Of a stretch of 64,000 nt of DNA, positions 13,340 to 24,750 are shown piece after piece. Location: the NCBI RefSeq assembly GCF_000002985.6, contig NC_003283.11:14570001-14634000 (forward strand), read 5' to 3'. The DNA comes from Caenorhabditis elegans (lineage: Eukaryota > Nematoda > Chromadorea > Rhabditida > Rhabditidae). How positions within the stretch are numbered: the first letter of the stretch is position 1; each line of letters opens with the position of its first letter. Below the pieces are notes generated by a model, which searched no databases, was not told where the DNA came from, and saw only the letters and a program-made list of their open reading frames with translations. The position numbers were made by a program, and so were the translations under genes.

Positions 13340-15436
13340 TTAGTGTTTTGGCGACTTCTTCACAGGACGGAGCAGACAGAATTGCATGGTTTTCTGAAAG
13401 AATCAATATTTTAAATTTAACTATTGTTGACTAGGGCTTCCATGGTAGGTTTCAGGGGTTAGAGGCCTGAATGAAACCTGCCCGTCTCACACTGATATAA
13501 TTCACGCTATACGGCTAATTCTAGATGATCAGTTAAAATAGAGTCGAATGGTTCATGGGTACGAAATCATTTATACCTGCTCATCAATACGAATCACACA
13601 AGAATCGTTTCCCATGCTCAAGTAGTTGGCGGCTGAGAAAATTGTAACCATTCGTCCATTTGCATGCCATTTGTGGCCACCTCGAATCATCTTAAAAATA
13701 GAAGTTCAGTAAATTATGCTACGATCAAAAATTAATGTTTACTGATGCATACTGCTAAAACAATAAAAAACTTTTTATACAAATTTTTATAGCTTCTAGA
13801 AATGTATGCACCTCACTAGAAATCTGATGTGCTCTGACAATCAGATCAAGACCATTATCTTGGCAAAACTTCTCGATAGTGATATCGTCGAAGGAGAAAG
13901 AGATTCCTCTAGCTGAGAGTGACCAGCCAACATTCTGAAATTTTAAGATGATTTTGAAATCAATTGTGGTTGGCTGGTTACAGAAGTTTTCTCAGGATCC
14001 GACCAAACCAAATCACAAGCGAGACCGTACGATGGAATGAACGTAGGACGTTGGATCTAGAAAAAAATTAATTAATTATTTAATGTTTAGTTTACTACCT
14101 TATCAATATCCTCCAACTTTTGAATATGCGGTGAAATACCTCCGTGCATACACAAAACTTTATCCAAAATCAGAGCGGCCAGCGGCAAATGATTGAATGC
14201 ATTAATGATGTGAAGCCATGCAAGTGTACCCTTTTTCCCGTACTTCATACGACATTCATCAAAGAATCCATAGGTCATTGTGGTGTTATAATCTTCATGG
14301 TTTCCACGACACAGGAACAAATGATCTGGATACAAGCAATGATAGGCCATCAGAAGCATGACAGTTTCAATTCCTTGACGACCACGATCCACGTAATCAC
14401 CAAGGAATACGTAGTGAGAGATTCCCGGTGCACCATGTCTAAAAGATTGTTCGTTAAAAATGATGAAAGGAGCTTTTTTGAGGACATAAGAATACATTTT
14501 CATTTGTTTATTCAGTTTTTCGCGATGTTGATTGCTCGAATGTAAAATTTTTCAATTTATTATGCATGAATACGGTACCGGGTCTCGACGCGAACGGAAT
14601 ATTTTAAATGAATGCTGTGAGAGGGCACCTTTAACGAGTACAGTAGCAAGATTTTTATCGATTGATTTGTTGAAAAGTTGATTTTTTAGAATTATTATTA
14701 CACGTAAAACAAATATACAAAAAAAGAAAAATCGATAAAATTATGAAAGAACGGGTAGAAACTACTTTATTCATTAAAGGCACACACGTTTTTTGGGGGC
14801 ATTCATGTAAAACTTTTTGTCGCGTTGAGACCGGGTACCGTACCGTACCATTGTTCCATAAATTGCAAAATTTTCTGTCCAATTCAACTATTTCATGAAT
14901 ATGAGTACTTTCTGGATTTCTAAATTGTAAAGGGTGCCTATAATCAACAGAAATTCCTCTTTTTGGTACACGCGGACAGAAACAATTGTAAAGGGAAAAT
15001 ACTAGGAAACATGTCATCGTATTTCAATCAATCAACAATTTCATGTTTGCGATGTACGAGGAATTTTTGATGAGAGACCCTTTATAATTCTGAACCAATT
15101 GTTTCTGTGAAATAATTTGAGGGGCCTCTTTCACACTTACATTCCAAAAATTCGCCGTAGATCACCGAAATGTCCGTGCAAATCTCCAACAATATGAACC
15201 GGAAGACAATCTTCATCGACTCTCATCAAAGTACTGAATGAACCAAACGATGCTGCCGCATAATTTGAAATAATTCTAATTTCTTCTTTAGAAACTGTAA
15301 CATCCACCTCGGCTGGAGACTTTTCTTTCATTGGAGCAGTCATCAGACGGGATATGAATGCCTTCAGATATGCCACTCTTTCTTGATCATTCTCGCTGTC
15401 TTCGTCTTGATCAACTCGTTCAGATTCTTGGATCAT
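13340..15436 (-). CDS. PP1-family serine/threonine phosphatase catalytic subunit
   Basis: Metallophosphatase of the PPP family, removing phosphate from Ser/Thr with a two-metal centre. Six exons (minus): 15436-15141, 14438-14099, 14056-13982, 13934-13812, 13690-13577, 13393-13340. Phases join cleanly to give about 333 residues, the usual PP1 size. All metal and catalytic motifs are visible in order: GDLHG, GDYVDRG, RGNHED, MHGG and RAHQ. It is divergent from canonical PP1: the loop after SAxNY reads LSMGND instead of CGEFDN, so inhibitor or regulator binding may differ. C. elegans has many such lineage-specific, often germline, PP1 paralogues; the tissue is inference. I chose the ATG at 15436; an in-frame ATG at 15520 would add 28 less PP1-like residues. 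Intron 1 (702 bp) holds a palindromic repeat. AATAAA lies at about 13,317-13,322, just after the stop. The first exon and upstream DNA have a decayed copy beside pes-9. Confidence 0.9.
14571..14850. repeat. Palindromic MITE-like repeat in phosphatase intron 1
   Basis: The left arm near 14,573-14,593 (GGTACCGGGTCTCGACGCG) is mirrored by the right arm near 14,820-14,842 (CGCGTTGAGACCGGGTACC), with AT-rich sequence between. The arms are nearly perfect inverted repeats, as in the non-autonomous palindromic elements common in C. elegans introns. I did not determine exact ends or target duplications. Confidence 0.6.
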
Positions 15437-15605
15437 TTCAAAATCGTTAAATGATTTTGTTAAAAAATAAATTGAAACGTTTTTAATCCGATAAACATCA
15501 CAATTCCTAATAAAAACCAACGTGAAAAATTTAATAGGAAATTAGAAAGTTCACGAACTATTTTCGGCGCTTCCCTACTCTATGATATAAACCAGCAACA
15601 TTTTT
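15371..15605. repeat. Duplicated block shared with 25,228-25,475
   Basis: The first part is the start of the phosphatase coding exon and its 5' flank. The last part (about 15,570-15,600, reading CTATGATATAAACCAGCAA) resembles the 3' coding end of pes-9 (CCATGATATAAGCTAGCAA at about 25,451). The same order of elements occurs downstream of pes-9. This is a segmental duplication spanning a pes-9/phosphatase junction. Confidence 0.75.
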
Positions 15606-16002
15606 ACCAGGAAGTGTGCGACAAATCCCATTTTCTTTCTCTGTTTTTCTGCTTTAACAAATTTTCCCCTATTGGAGTGAACGCCCCCTAACTAAGTATT
15701 TAACTAAATGAGAAAACAATGCCCCTTCTTTTTTGTCTCTCTCCTCTCAGAAAAATGCGATAATTGTTTGTATTTTTTAGAGCGCTAAAATGACTGACAA
15801 AAATGACAGAAGTTTATTTTTTGGATAAGGTTCGTGCGGTCTTACTGCATGAAATTGAAGGAAAAAACTCAATTTTGTGTTATTTTGATACTAATTATTC
15901 AAATAGAAGTTTACATTTGACATGTACAGTTAGCGTTGCAGTGAGGTTGTGTAATTGGAAATCGGTGCCCCAACCCGCTCAAATGGAGGATCCGGATAGC
16001 AT
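15606..16002. other. Spacer between phosphatase gene and satellite
   Basis: Short AT-rich sequence upstream of the phosphatase gene. It presumably contains that gene's promoter, but no recognisable element was seen. A 68-codon open frame (15,803-16,009) runs into the satellite and shows no coding features. Confidence 0.4.
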
Positions 16003-19000
16003 CATATGATTTTCCCTTACTTTTGAATTTTTGAAAATAGCAGCTTTTGGTTAAATTCTGAATTTTTAAAAATTAACTTCCGTACAAGCTATCATACTTT
16101 GTTTGGCATTTTCTGGTATATTTGGTCGTGCTGAACAATTTTTTGAAATAAAACAGAATCGCTTCATATGATTTTCCCATACTTTTGAATTTTTGAAAAT
16201 AATAGCTTCTGGTTAATTTCTGAATTTTTAAAAATTAACTTCCGTACAAGCTAGCATACTTTGTTTGGCATTTTCTGGTATATTTGGTTGTGCTGAACAG
16301 TTCTATAAAATAAAAAAGAATCGCTTCATATGATTTTCCCTTACTTTTGTATTTTTGAAAATAATAGCTTCTGGTTAATTTCTGAATTTTTTAAAATTAA
16401 CTTCCGTACAAGCTAGCATACTTTGTTTGGCATTTTCTGATATACTTGGTTGTGCTGAACAGTTCTATAAAATAAAAAAAAATGACTTCATATGATTTTC
16501 CCTTACTTTTGAATTTTTGAAAATAATAGCTTCTGGTTAATTTCTGAATTTTTTAAAATTAACTTCCGTACAAGCTAGCATACTTTGTTTGGCATTTTCT
16601 GGTACATTTAACTATGCTGAACAGTTCTATAAAATAAAAAAGAATCGCTTCATATGATTTTCCCATACTTTTGAATTTTTGAAAATAGCAGCTTTTGGTT
16701 AATTTCTGAATTTTTAAAAATTAACTTCCGTACAAGCTAGCATACTTTGTTTGGCATTTTCTGGTATATTTGGTTGTGCTGAACAGTTCTATAAAATAAA
16801 AAAGAATGACATCATATGATTTTCCCTTACTTTTGAATTTTTGAAAATAATAGCTTCTGGTTAATTTCTGAATTTTTAAAAATTAACTTCCGTACAAGCT
16901 AGCATACTTTGTTTGGCATTTTCTGGTATATTTGGTTGTGCTGAACAGTTCTATAAAATAAAAAAGAATGACATCATATGATTTTCCCTTACTTTTGAAT
17001 TTTTGAAAATAATAGCTTCTGGTTAATTTCTGAATTTTTAAAAATTAACTTCCGTACAAGCTAGCATACTTTGTTTGGCATTTTCTGGTATATTTGGTTG
17101 TGCTGAACAGTTCTATAAAATAAAAAAGAATGACTTCATATGATATTCCCATACTTTTGAATTTTTGAAAATAATAGCTTCTGGTTAATTTCTGAATTTT
17201 TAAAAATTAACTTCCGTACAAGCTAGCATATTTTGTTTGGCATTTTCTGGTACATTTAACTATGCTGAACAGTTCTATAAAATAAAAAAGAATCGCTTCA
17301 TATGATTTTCCCTTACTTTTGAATTTTTGAAAATAATAGCTTCTGGTTAATTTCTGAATTTTTAAAAATTAACTTCCGTACAAGCTAGCATACTTTGTTT
17401 GGCATTTTCTGGTATATTTGGTTGTGCTGAACAGTTCTATAAAATAAAAAAGAATGGCGTCATATGATATTCCCATACTTTTGAATTTTTGAAAATAAAA
17501 GCTTCTGGTTAATTTCTGAATTTTTAAAAATTAACTTCCGTACAAGCTAGCATACTTTGTTTGGCATTTTCTGGTATATTTGGTTGTGCTGAACAGTTCT
17601 ATAAAATAAAAAAGAATGACATCATATGATTTTCCCTTACTTTTGAATTTTTGAAAATAATAGCTTCTGGTTAATTTCTGAATTTTTAAAAATTAACTTC
17701 CGTACAAGCTAGCATACTTTGTTTGGCATTTTCTGGTATATTTGGTTGTGCTGAACAGTTCTATAAAATAAAAAAGAATGACTTCATATGATTTTCCCTT
17801 ACTTTTGAATTTTTGAAAATAATAGCTTCTGGTTAATTTCTGAATTTTTAAAAATTAACTTCCGTACAAGCTAGCATACTTTGTTTGGCATTTTCTGGTA
17901 TATTTGGTTGTGCTGAACAGTTCTATAAAATAAAAAAGAATGACTTCATATGATTTTCCCTTACTTTTGAATTTTTGAAAATAATAGCTTCTGGTTAATT
18001 TCTGAATTTTTAAAAATTAACTTCCGTACAAGCTAGCATACTTTGTTTGGCATTTTCTGGTATATTTGGTTGTGCTGAACAGTTCTATAAAATAAAAAAG
18101 AATGACTTCATATGATTTCCCCTTACTTTTGAATTTTTGAAAATAATAGCTTCTGGTTAATTTCTGAATTTTTAAAAATTAACTTCCGTACAAGCTAGCA
18201 TACTTTGTTTGGCATTTTCTGGTATATTTGGTTGTGCTGAACAGTTCTATAAAATAAAAAAGAATGACTTCATATGATTTTCCCATACTTTTGAATTTTT
18301 GAAAATAATAGCTTCTGGTTAATTTCTGAATTTTTAAAAATTAACTTCCGTACAAGCTAGCATACTTTGTTTGGCATTATCTGGTATATTTGGTTGTGCT
18401 GAACAGTTCTATAAAATAAAAAAGAATGACTTCATATGATATTCCCATACTTTTGAATTTTTGAAAATAATAGCTTCTGGTTAATTTCTGAACTTTTTAA
18501 AATTAACTTCCGTACAAGCTAGCATACTTTGTTTGGCATTTTCTGGTATATTTGGTTGTGCTGAACAGTTCTATAAAATAAAAAAGAATGACTTCATATG
18601 ATATTCCCATACTTTTGAATTTTTGAAAATAATAGCTTCTGGTTAATTTCTGAATTTTTAAAAATTAACTTCCGTACAAGCTAGCATATTTTGTTTGGCA
18701 TTTTCTGGTACATTTAACTATGCTGAACAGTTCTATAAAATAAAAAAGAATGACTTCATATGATTTTCCCTTACTTTTGAATTTTTGAAAATAATAGCTT
18801 CTGGTTAATTTCTGAATTTTTAAAAATTAACTTCCGTACAAGCTAGCATATTTTGTTTGGCATTTTCTGGTACATTTAACTATGCTGAACAGTTCTATAA
18901 AATAAAAAAGAATCGCTTCATATGATTTTCCCTTACTTTTGAATTTTTGAAAATAATAGCTTCTGGTTAATTTCTGAATTTTTAAAAATTAATTTCCGTA

Positions 19001-21225
19001 CAAGTTAGCATACTTTGTTTGGCATTTTCTGGTATATTTGGTTGTGCTGAACAGTTCTATAAAATAAAAAAGAATGACTTCATATGATTTTCCCTTACTT
19101 TTGAATTTTTGAAAATAATAGGTTCTGGTTAATTTCTGAATTTTTAAAAATTAACTTCCGTACAAGCTAGCATATTTTGTTTGGCATTTTCTGGTACATT
19201 TAACTATGCTGAACAGTTTTTTGAAATAAAAAAGAATGACTTCATATGATTTTCCCTTACTTTTGAATTTTTGAAAATAATAGCTTCTGGTTAATTTCTG
19301 AATTTTTAAAAATTAACTTCCGTACAAGCTAGCATACTTTGTTTGGCATTTTCTGGTATATTTGGTTGTGCTGAACAGTTCTATAAAATAAAAAAGAATG
19401 ACTTCATATGATTTTCCCATACTTTTGAATTTTTAAAATAATAGCTTCTGGTTAATTTCTGAATTTTTAAAAATTAACTTCCGTACAAGCTAGCATATTT
19501 TGTTTGGCACTTTCTGGTACATTTAACTATGCTGAACAGTTTTTTGAAATAAAAAAGAAACGCTTCATATGATTTTCCCATACTTTTGAATTTTTGAAAA
19601 TAATAGCTTCTGGTTAATTTCTGAATTTTTAAAAATTAACTTCCGTACAAGCTAGCATACTTTGTTTGGCATTTTCTGGTATATTTGGTTGTGCTGAACA
19701 GTTCTATAAAATAAAAAAGAATGACTTCATATGATTTTCCCTTACTTTTGAATTTTTGAAAATAATAGCTTCTGGTTAATTTCTGAATTTTTAAAAATTA
19801 ACTTCCGTACAAGCTAGCATACTTTGTTTGGCATTTTCTGGTATATTTGGTTGTGCTGAACAGTTCTATAAAATAAAAAAGAATGACTTCATATGATTTT
19901 CCCTTACTTTTGAATTTTTGAAAATAATAGCTTCTGGTTAATTTCTGAATTTTTAAAAATTAACTTCCGTACAAGCTAGCATACTTTGTTTGGCATTTTC
20001 TGGTACATTTAACTATGCTGAACAGTTTTTTGAAATAAAAAAGAATGACTTCATATGATTTTCCCTTACTTTTGAATTTTTGAAAATAATAGCTTCTGGT
20101 TAATTTCTGAATTTTTAAAAATTAACTTCCGTACAAGCTAGCATACTTTGTTTGGCATTTTCTGGTATATTTGGTTGTGCTGAACAGTTCTATAAAATAA
20201 AAAAGAATGACTTCATATGATTTTCCCATACTTTTGAATTTTTAAAATAATAGCTTCTGGTTAATTTCTGAATTTTTAAAAATTAACTTCCGTACAAGCT
20301 AGCATATTTTGTTTGGCACTTTCTGGTACATTTAACTATGCTGAACAGTTTTTTGAAATAAAAAAGAAACGCTTCATATGATTTTCCCATACTTTTGAAT
20401 TTTTGAAAATAATAGCTTCTGGTTAATTTCTGAATTTTTAAAAATTAACTTCCGTACAAGCTAGCATACTTTGTTTGGCATTTTCTGGTATATTTGGTTG
20501 TGCTGAACAGTTCTATAAAATAAAAAAGAATGACTTCATATGATTTTCCCTCACTTTTGAATTTTTGAAAATAATAGCTTCTGGTTAATTTCTGAATTTT
20601 TAAAAATTAACTTCCGTACAAGCTAGCATACTTTGTTTGGCATTTTCTGGTATATTTGGTTGTGCTGAACAGTTCTATAAAATAAAAAAGAATGACTTCA
20701 TATGATTTTCCCTTACTTTTGAATTTTTGAAAATAATAGCTTCTGGTTAATTTCTGAATTTTTAAAAATTAACTTCCGTACAAGCTAGCATACTTTGTTT
20801 GGCATTTTCTGGTATATTTGGTTGTGCTGAACAGTTCTATAAAATAAAAAAGAATGACTTCATATGATTTTCCCATACTTTTGAATTTTTGAAAATAATA
20901 GCTTCTGGTTAATTTCTGAATTTTTAAAAATTAACTTCCGTACAAGCTAGCATACTTTGTTTGGCATTATCTGGTATATTTGGTTGTGCTGAACAGTTCT
21001 ATAAAATAAAAAAGAATGACTTCATATGATATTCCCATACTTTTGAATTTTTGAAAATAATAGCTTCTGGTTAATTTCTGAACTTTTTAAAATTAACTTC
21101 CGTACAAGCTAGCGTACTTTGTTTGGCATTTTCTGGTATATTTGGTTGTGCTGAACAGTTCTATAAAATAAAAAAGAATGACTTCATATGATTTTCCCAT
21201 ACTTTTCTATTTTTGAAAAAGATGG
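16003..21225. repeat. 162-bp satellite, 32 tandem units plus a partial unit
   Basis: Taking CATATG as phase marker, successive copies start at 16003, 16165, 16327, 16489, 16651, 16813 and so on to 21185, a constant 162-bp step. The total, 5,182 bp, equals 32 x 162 minus two single-base deletions (units near 19,430 and 20,240). Units are nearly identical in the middle and more diverged at both edges. Each contains GTTAATTT...AAATTAAC, an inverted repeat around TTTTTAAAAA, and the palindromes CATATG and GCTAGC. Variant units recur in blocks (see findings). No open frame of note spans the unit. Confidence 0.98.
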
Positions 21226-22004
21226 TTTTTGGTTGAATTCTGCACGACCAGGTGTCCGGTATGCCAGCCCTAGTGGTGCCCAATCGCCTATAATTTGAAA
21301 TTTTCGAACAACTGAAAAAAACTGAAAACAAAACATACCTGAGCACAGTCTCCTCGCGTGGAAATGACCCAGCAAGGGGGTTTGCGCGTTTCTCGTGAGC
21401 GTGGGAAAATTTTACCACTGAAAAGTGATTTCCTTCTTTTTTTGCTACTTTAAAGTCGGTTTCCTGGTTTTTACTTAGCTAGCGATTGTTCATATGACTG
21501 AAAGGAAGGTGGAGAAAAAAGAAATTCCGAATTTAATGCAAAAATAAAGACACTGCCTAGAAAAGTAAAATCAACCAAAAATTGAGTTTTTATCGAAATT
21601 TTCATGTTCATTATCAATTTTCGGTTTAAAACTGTTTTCCATTTGAAATATAGTCTTCGATTGAACTTGATGAAATTAAAAAATGAAGAAAAAACACAAA
21701 ATTTTGCGTTTTCGGATATTTCTCGAATTCCCACGCAATGCACGAGAATCGCGCCAACAAACCGATTTCCAGCTGAGGAGACTGTGGATCCCATAGCATT
21801 TGGGCGCACTGTTTCTGTAATAGAAAATCACTAAATCATACTACAAAAAAGTGTTTTTTTTTGTACGTTTTCTTGTTCTTATCTTCAATAAAGATCCACG
21901 ATTGACTTGAAACATTTTATACACGAAAAAATTCATTTTCAAAGCAGGTTCGTAAAACTTCACTAGTTTAAATTATTTAAACAGAAGACAACATATTTGG
22001 CGCC
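21226..22004. other. Non-coding spacer with a diverged inverted repeat pair
   Basis: The plus-strand segment at about 21,338-21,412 (CACAGTCTCCTC...GGAAAT...GGTTTG...TTCTCGTG) has a related copy in inverted orientation at about 21,725-21,800. This suggests the two arms of an old DNA element or two inverted copies of one repeat. The 112-codon minus frame over the second arm (21,471-21,809) is probably incidental. No gene was recognised. Confidence 0.4.
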
Positions 22005-23615
22005 ATCAGCTCAGAATAAGAAGTGTCGTTGCTTGTGCTTACTATTAGCTGAAGTTGGTCGTTGCCGGAGTTTTATATTTGACAGCTTCCGTGGGCTCAG
22101 ATGTAGACCATATTTCTGGTACATGGTTTTTGCTGTATCCTCGATTGTAGAAATTTCAGCGGACGGAAACCTTGTTCTTGAAAGTCTTAAGATTAGCAGG
22201 AGAACCAGTCATCAGTTGACAGTATTTTTATAGCCCACTCCTTTGAAGTCACTGCGGTAGATCTCCATTTTTAGTGTAGTTGGTATCCATCTCTTTTCGC
22301 GTAAATACTTTTCTTGGACAGACGTTTACAGTTCAGCAGCGTCGCAGTGAAGTTGTGTTACTTGAATTCGGCAGGTTCAAAGTGATGTTTCTTGCAGACG
22401 CGCAGCTTGTTGAGAAGATTAAATCCAAGTGGGCTTTCTGTAGTTTCATCTGAAATATTCAACATTTAAGGGTGATTTCTCAACATAATCTGTTAGACAA
22501 TACAACGATATTATAGAAACTTGAAAGTCTCATAACTTTGTAGTGTCCACACTCTTTACTTATAGCACTTACAAAAATTGGAGCCAGCATTATCCGACCA
22601 CGGAACCCATTCATACTTCAGCGATGATTGGTGGAAGTTTCGGAACTTTGGGGTTTAGACACCCAAGTTGTTCGCTGAAAATAAATATATTTAACTCGGC
22701 TTTCTGACAGTAAACTAACACCAAACCGCATTGATTGACCAAGTAGTGGAGTTGCCAATTGCTGTCTTTCCAAAAGTTCAAATCGACAAGCTCCATCCGT
22801 TGCTGTTTCAGCTGGCATCTTGAATGGGAATTTGTCGTTTTCACCCGGAACATCATAGCCATTTTGATTCTGTAATTTTTATTGTTATCAAGTCACTATT
22901 CCGGTCCATTAATAACATACCAAGATTGGGAAGTCGCTTCTATTAATGGGCTTGTACTGAAAAACTTTCAGATTTGGAAGACAGCCGTCGTACAAATAGT
23001 CGTAGAGTACCAATGCGTGACTTATAATTGTCTTGGTATGCGCGTCCATCACGTAATAGATCTGAAAATCAAACGGTCAGTTAATGTATGTACATCAAAT
23101 AATGTAACTTCCATTACCTTTTTTCGCATTCTTGGTTCCTTTGGCGTGGTAGAATCGGAATACACAAGATAATACGAGCAAGCCTTGTACTCCATCTGAT
23201 CCTCAACCTAAAAAAATGGCAAAATAATACCAATAGTCTCATCAAACTTTTCCTACCACAAAATTTGAATTCTCAGTATCATACACCAATCCTATTTTTT
23301 TTTACTTTTGTCTTGTAGACGCTTGGTGACCGTGGTGAGAAGTCATCTAGGATCAGGTCGTGTGGATAGATTGCACTTGCCGCCAGGAAGAAGGCATAGG
23401 CTCTTCCGTTGATGACTGGAGGCGGATGTGACGGTTTCACTTTGTTGAGAAGGCCGCGTTCTTCGCTGAAATATTCGAGAATTTAAAATCGACATTATAT
23501 CGTTCTTCTCGATTTACTGTAAACACTCACACCGTGAAATTCTTTTTTTTTTTCTTTTTGATTTTTTTGCAGATCCATAGTCGCCAGACGTTTTTTTCCA
23601 GAAGGCATCTTTGGA
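22005..23615 (-). pseudogene. Broken multi-exon gene, unrecognised family
   Basis: A clear exon chain on the minus strand: possible start exon near 23,612 (MPSGKKRL...), then 23465-23306, 23207-23118, 23061-22921, 22869-22722, 22674-22573 and 22449-22358. Exons 23465 to 22722 join in frame and read as ordinary protein (for example RAYAFFLAASAIYPHDLI, IYYVMDAHTKTIISHA and [16 protein letters not shown]). Disablements: the start exon has an 11-A run and does not join the second exon in frame; exon 22674-22573 has an in-frame TAA at 22655-22657, yet its frame continues with [15 protein letters not shown]; the next exon is out of phase. Farther 3' (about 22,000-22,330) coding-like shreds with several stops remain. 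I do not recognise the family and assign no function. It could be expressed as a truncated protein, but loss of function is more likely. Confidence 0.65.
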
Positions 23616-24015
23616 TTCTGAAATTTTTTGAATTATCATTTTTATACTTATTTGCTACTGTTCTGATATTTCAATATCAAGCATGATAAAATCAAACAAT
23701 AATGAGGAACAAAAAAAACAACAAATGCAAAGCAAAATATTTAAAAAACAGCAATAATGGATTTCCGAGTTGGGAAGAGTCAGATAGATGAGAGGCAGAG
23801 AAAGAGATCACGGAAATTGAGTGGAGTACATAGATATTGGGTGAGGGAGGCAGACGGTAGGGAACATACAGAGCATTTTTTTTCACATCTACGATTTTAA
23901 ACGGAGGCGCATTTACTCGGAATTGCCGCTCGTTCAGTCTTCATTTTAAATAGTTTTGTGTAAAATTCGCGAGATCACACATAGATCACTATTAATTTGT
24001 GGGCAAGCAATATAA
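23616..24015. other. Intergenic, nothing recognised
   Basis: AT-rich sequence upstream of the broken gene, with an adenine-rich tract. The 64-codon minus frame at 23,692-23,886 is phenylalanine/serine-rich chance sequence. Confidence 0.4.
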
Positions 24016-24197
24016 TTATTATCGAAAAGATACGATGGATCGCAAAATTTTTTAAAATTTTATTTTGATCTATCTTGCTGACTAGACTCCTCCCCTTCCT
24101 TCAACGAGACAACCACAACAAAAATAACACCTTTGAAAAGATTAGGGGCGGAGTCCAGTTCCAATGGTAGATCAAAAATTAATTATGAGAAAAATCC
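24016..24197. mobile_element. Hairpin MITE, older copy
   Basis: Same family as the element at 24,554-24,750, with left arm ATTATCGAAAAGATACGATGG... and right arm ending ...GGTAGATCAAAAATTAATTATGAG. It carries the shared internal segment GAGACAACCACAACAAAAATAACA. The arms are more diverged and the right terminus is incomplete, so it is an older or truncated copy. Confidence 0.65.
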
Positions 24198-24250
24198 ATT
24201 CATACCATCGTAGAAGTGGAAAAAATGCAGTGTAGGAACAGTCCAAATGT

Positions 24251-24425
24251 CGTGGTGTCAAGCTGTCTCATTGCGGTTTGATCTACCAAAAATGCGGGAA
24301 CATTTTTCCAGAAAAATGTGATGTCTCCGCACACTCTTAACCATGCAAAATCAGATGAGATGTATTCGTCTCAATTCCCGCAATTCTCGGAGATCAAACC
24401 GAAATGAGACATTCGGGCTCCACGT
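24251..24425. mobile_element. Palindromic MITE of a second family
   Basis: The left end reads CGTGGTGTCAAGCTGTCTCATTGCGGTTTGATCT (shown here in part: GTCTCATTGCGGTTTGATCT). The right end is its diverged inverse (AGATCAAACCGAAATGAGAC). Inner arms with GCGGGAA/TTCCCGC also match. It is typical of the small palindromic repeats of C. elegans and lies between two copies of the other MITE family. Confidence 0.65.
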
Positions 24426-24553
24426 GTTTTCACTGATCTTCGAGCAAGAAAAAATCTATAAGGTTTGGAAAGTATCGATTTAGATTTTTAATTTGGTTGT
24501 GAAACATTCAGGATGCTGATGCTCGTGATACTTCCATTGTTTTCAAGAGAACG

Positions 24554-24750
24554 CTATTATCGAAAAAATACAATCGCACAAATTTCTCATAATTTTTATT
24601 TGATCTACCTCGTTGACTAGGCTCCTCCCCTTTCTTCGATGAGACAGCCACAACAAAAATAACAACGGCAACAAGATTAGGGGCGGAGCCTAGTCAACAA
24701 GGTAGATCAAAATTATGAGAAATTTGTGCGATTGTATTTTTTCGATAATA
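24554..24750. mobile_element. Long-hairpin MITE, young copy
   Basis: Nearly perfect terminal inverted repeats of about 75 bp. The left end TATTATCGAAAAAATACAAT is the reverse complement of the right end ATTGTATTTTTTCGATAATA, and the match continues through GACTAGGCTCC/GGAGCCTAGTC. The short core holds CAACAAAAATAACAACGGCA. High arm identity suggests recent movement. No transposase is encoded. The TA at both ends would fit a Tc1/mariner-type target duplication, but this was not proven. Confidence 0.8.

Noticed and set aside
15803-16009. 68-codon frame running into the satellite
   Set aside because: Its end depends on satellite sequence and it has no coding features; not supported as a gene.
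16003-21225. Regular repeats as a CRISPR array
   Set aside because: Units are contiguous 162-bp copies with no unique spacers, and the DNA is eukaryotic; it is a satellite.
22882-23172. Plus-strand 96-codon frame
   Set aside because: Shadow of the minus-strand exons of the broken gene, whose splice sites and composition are better.
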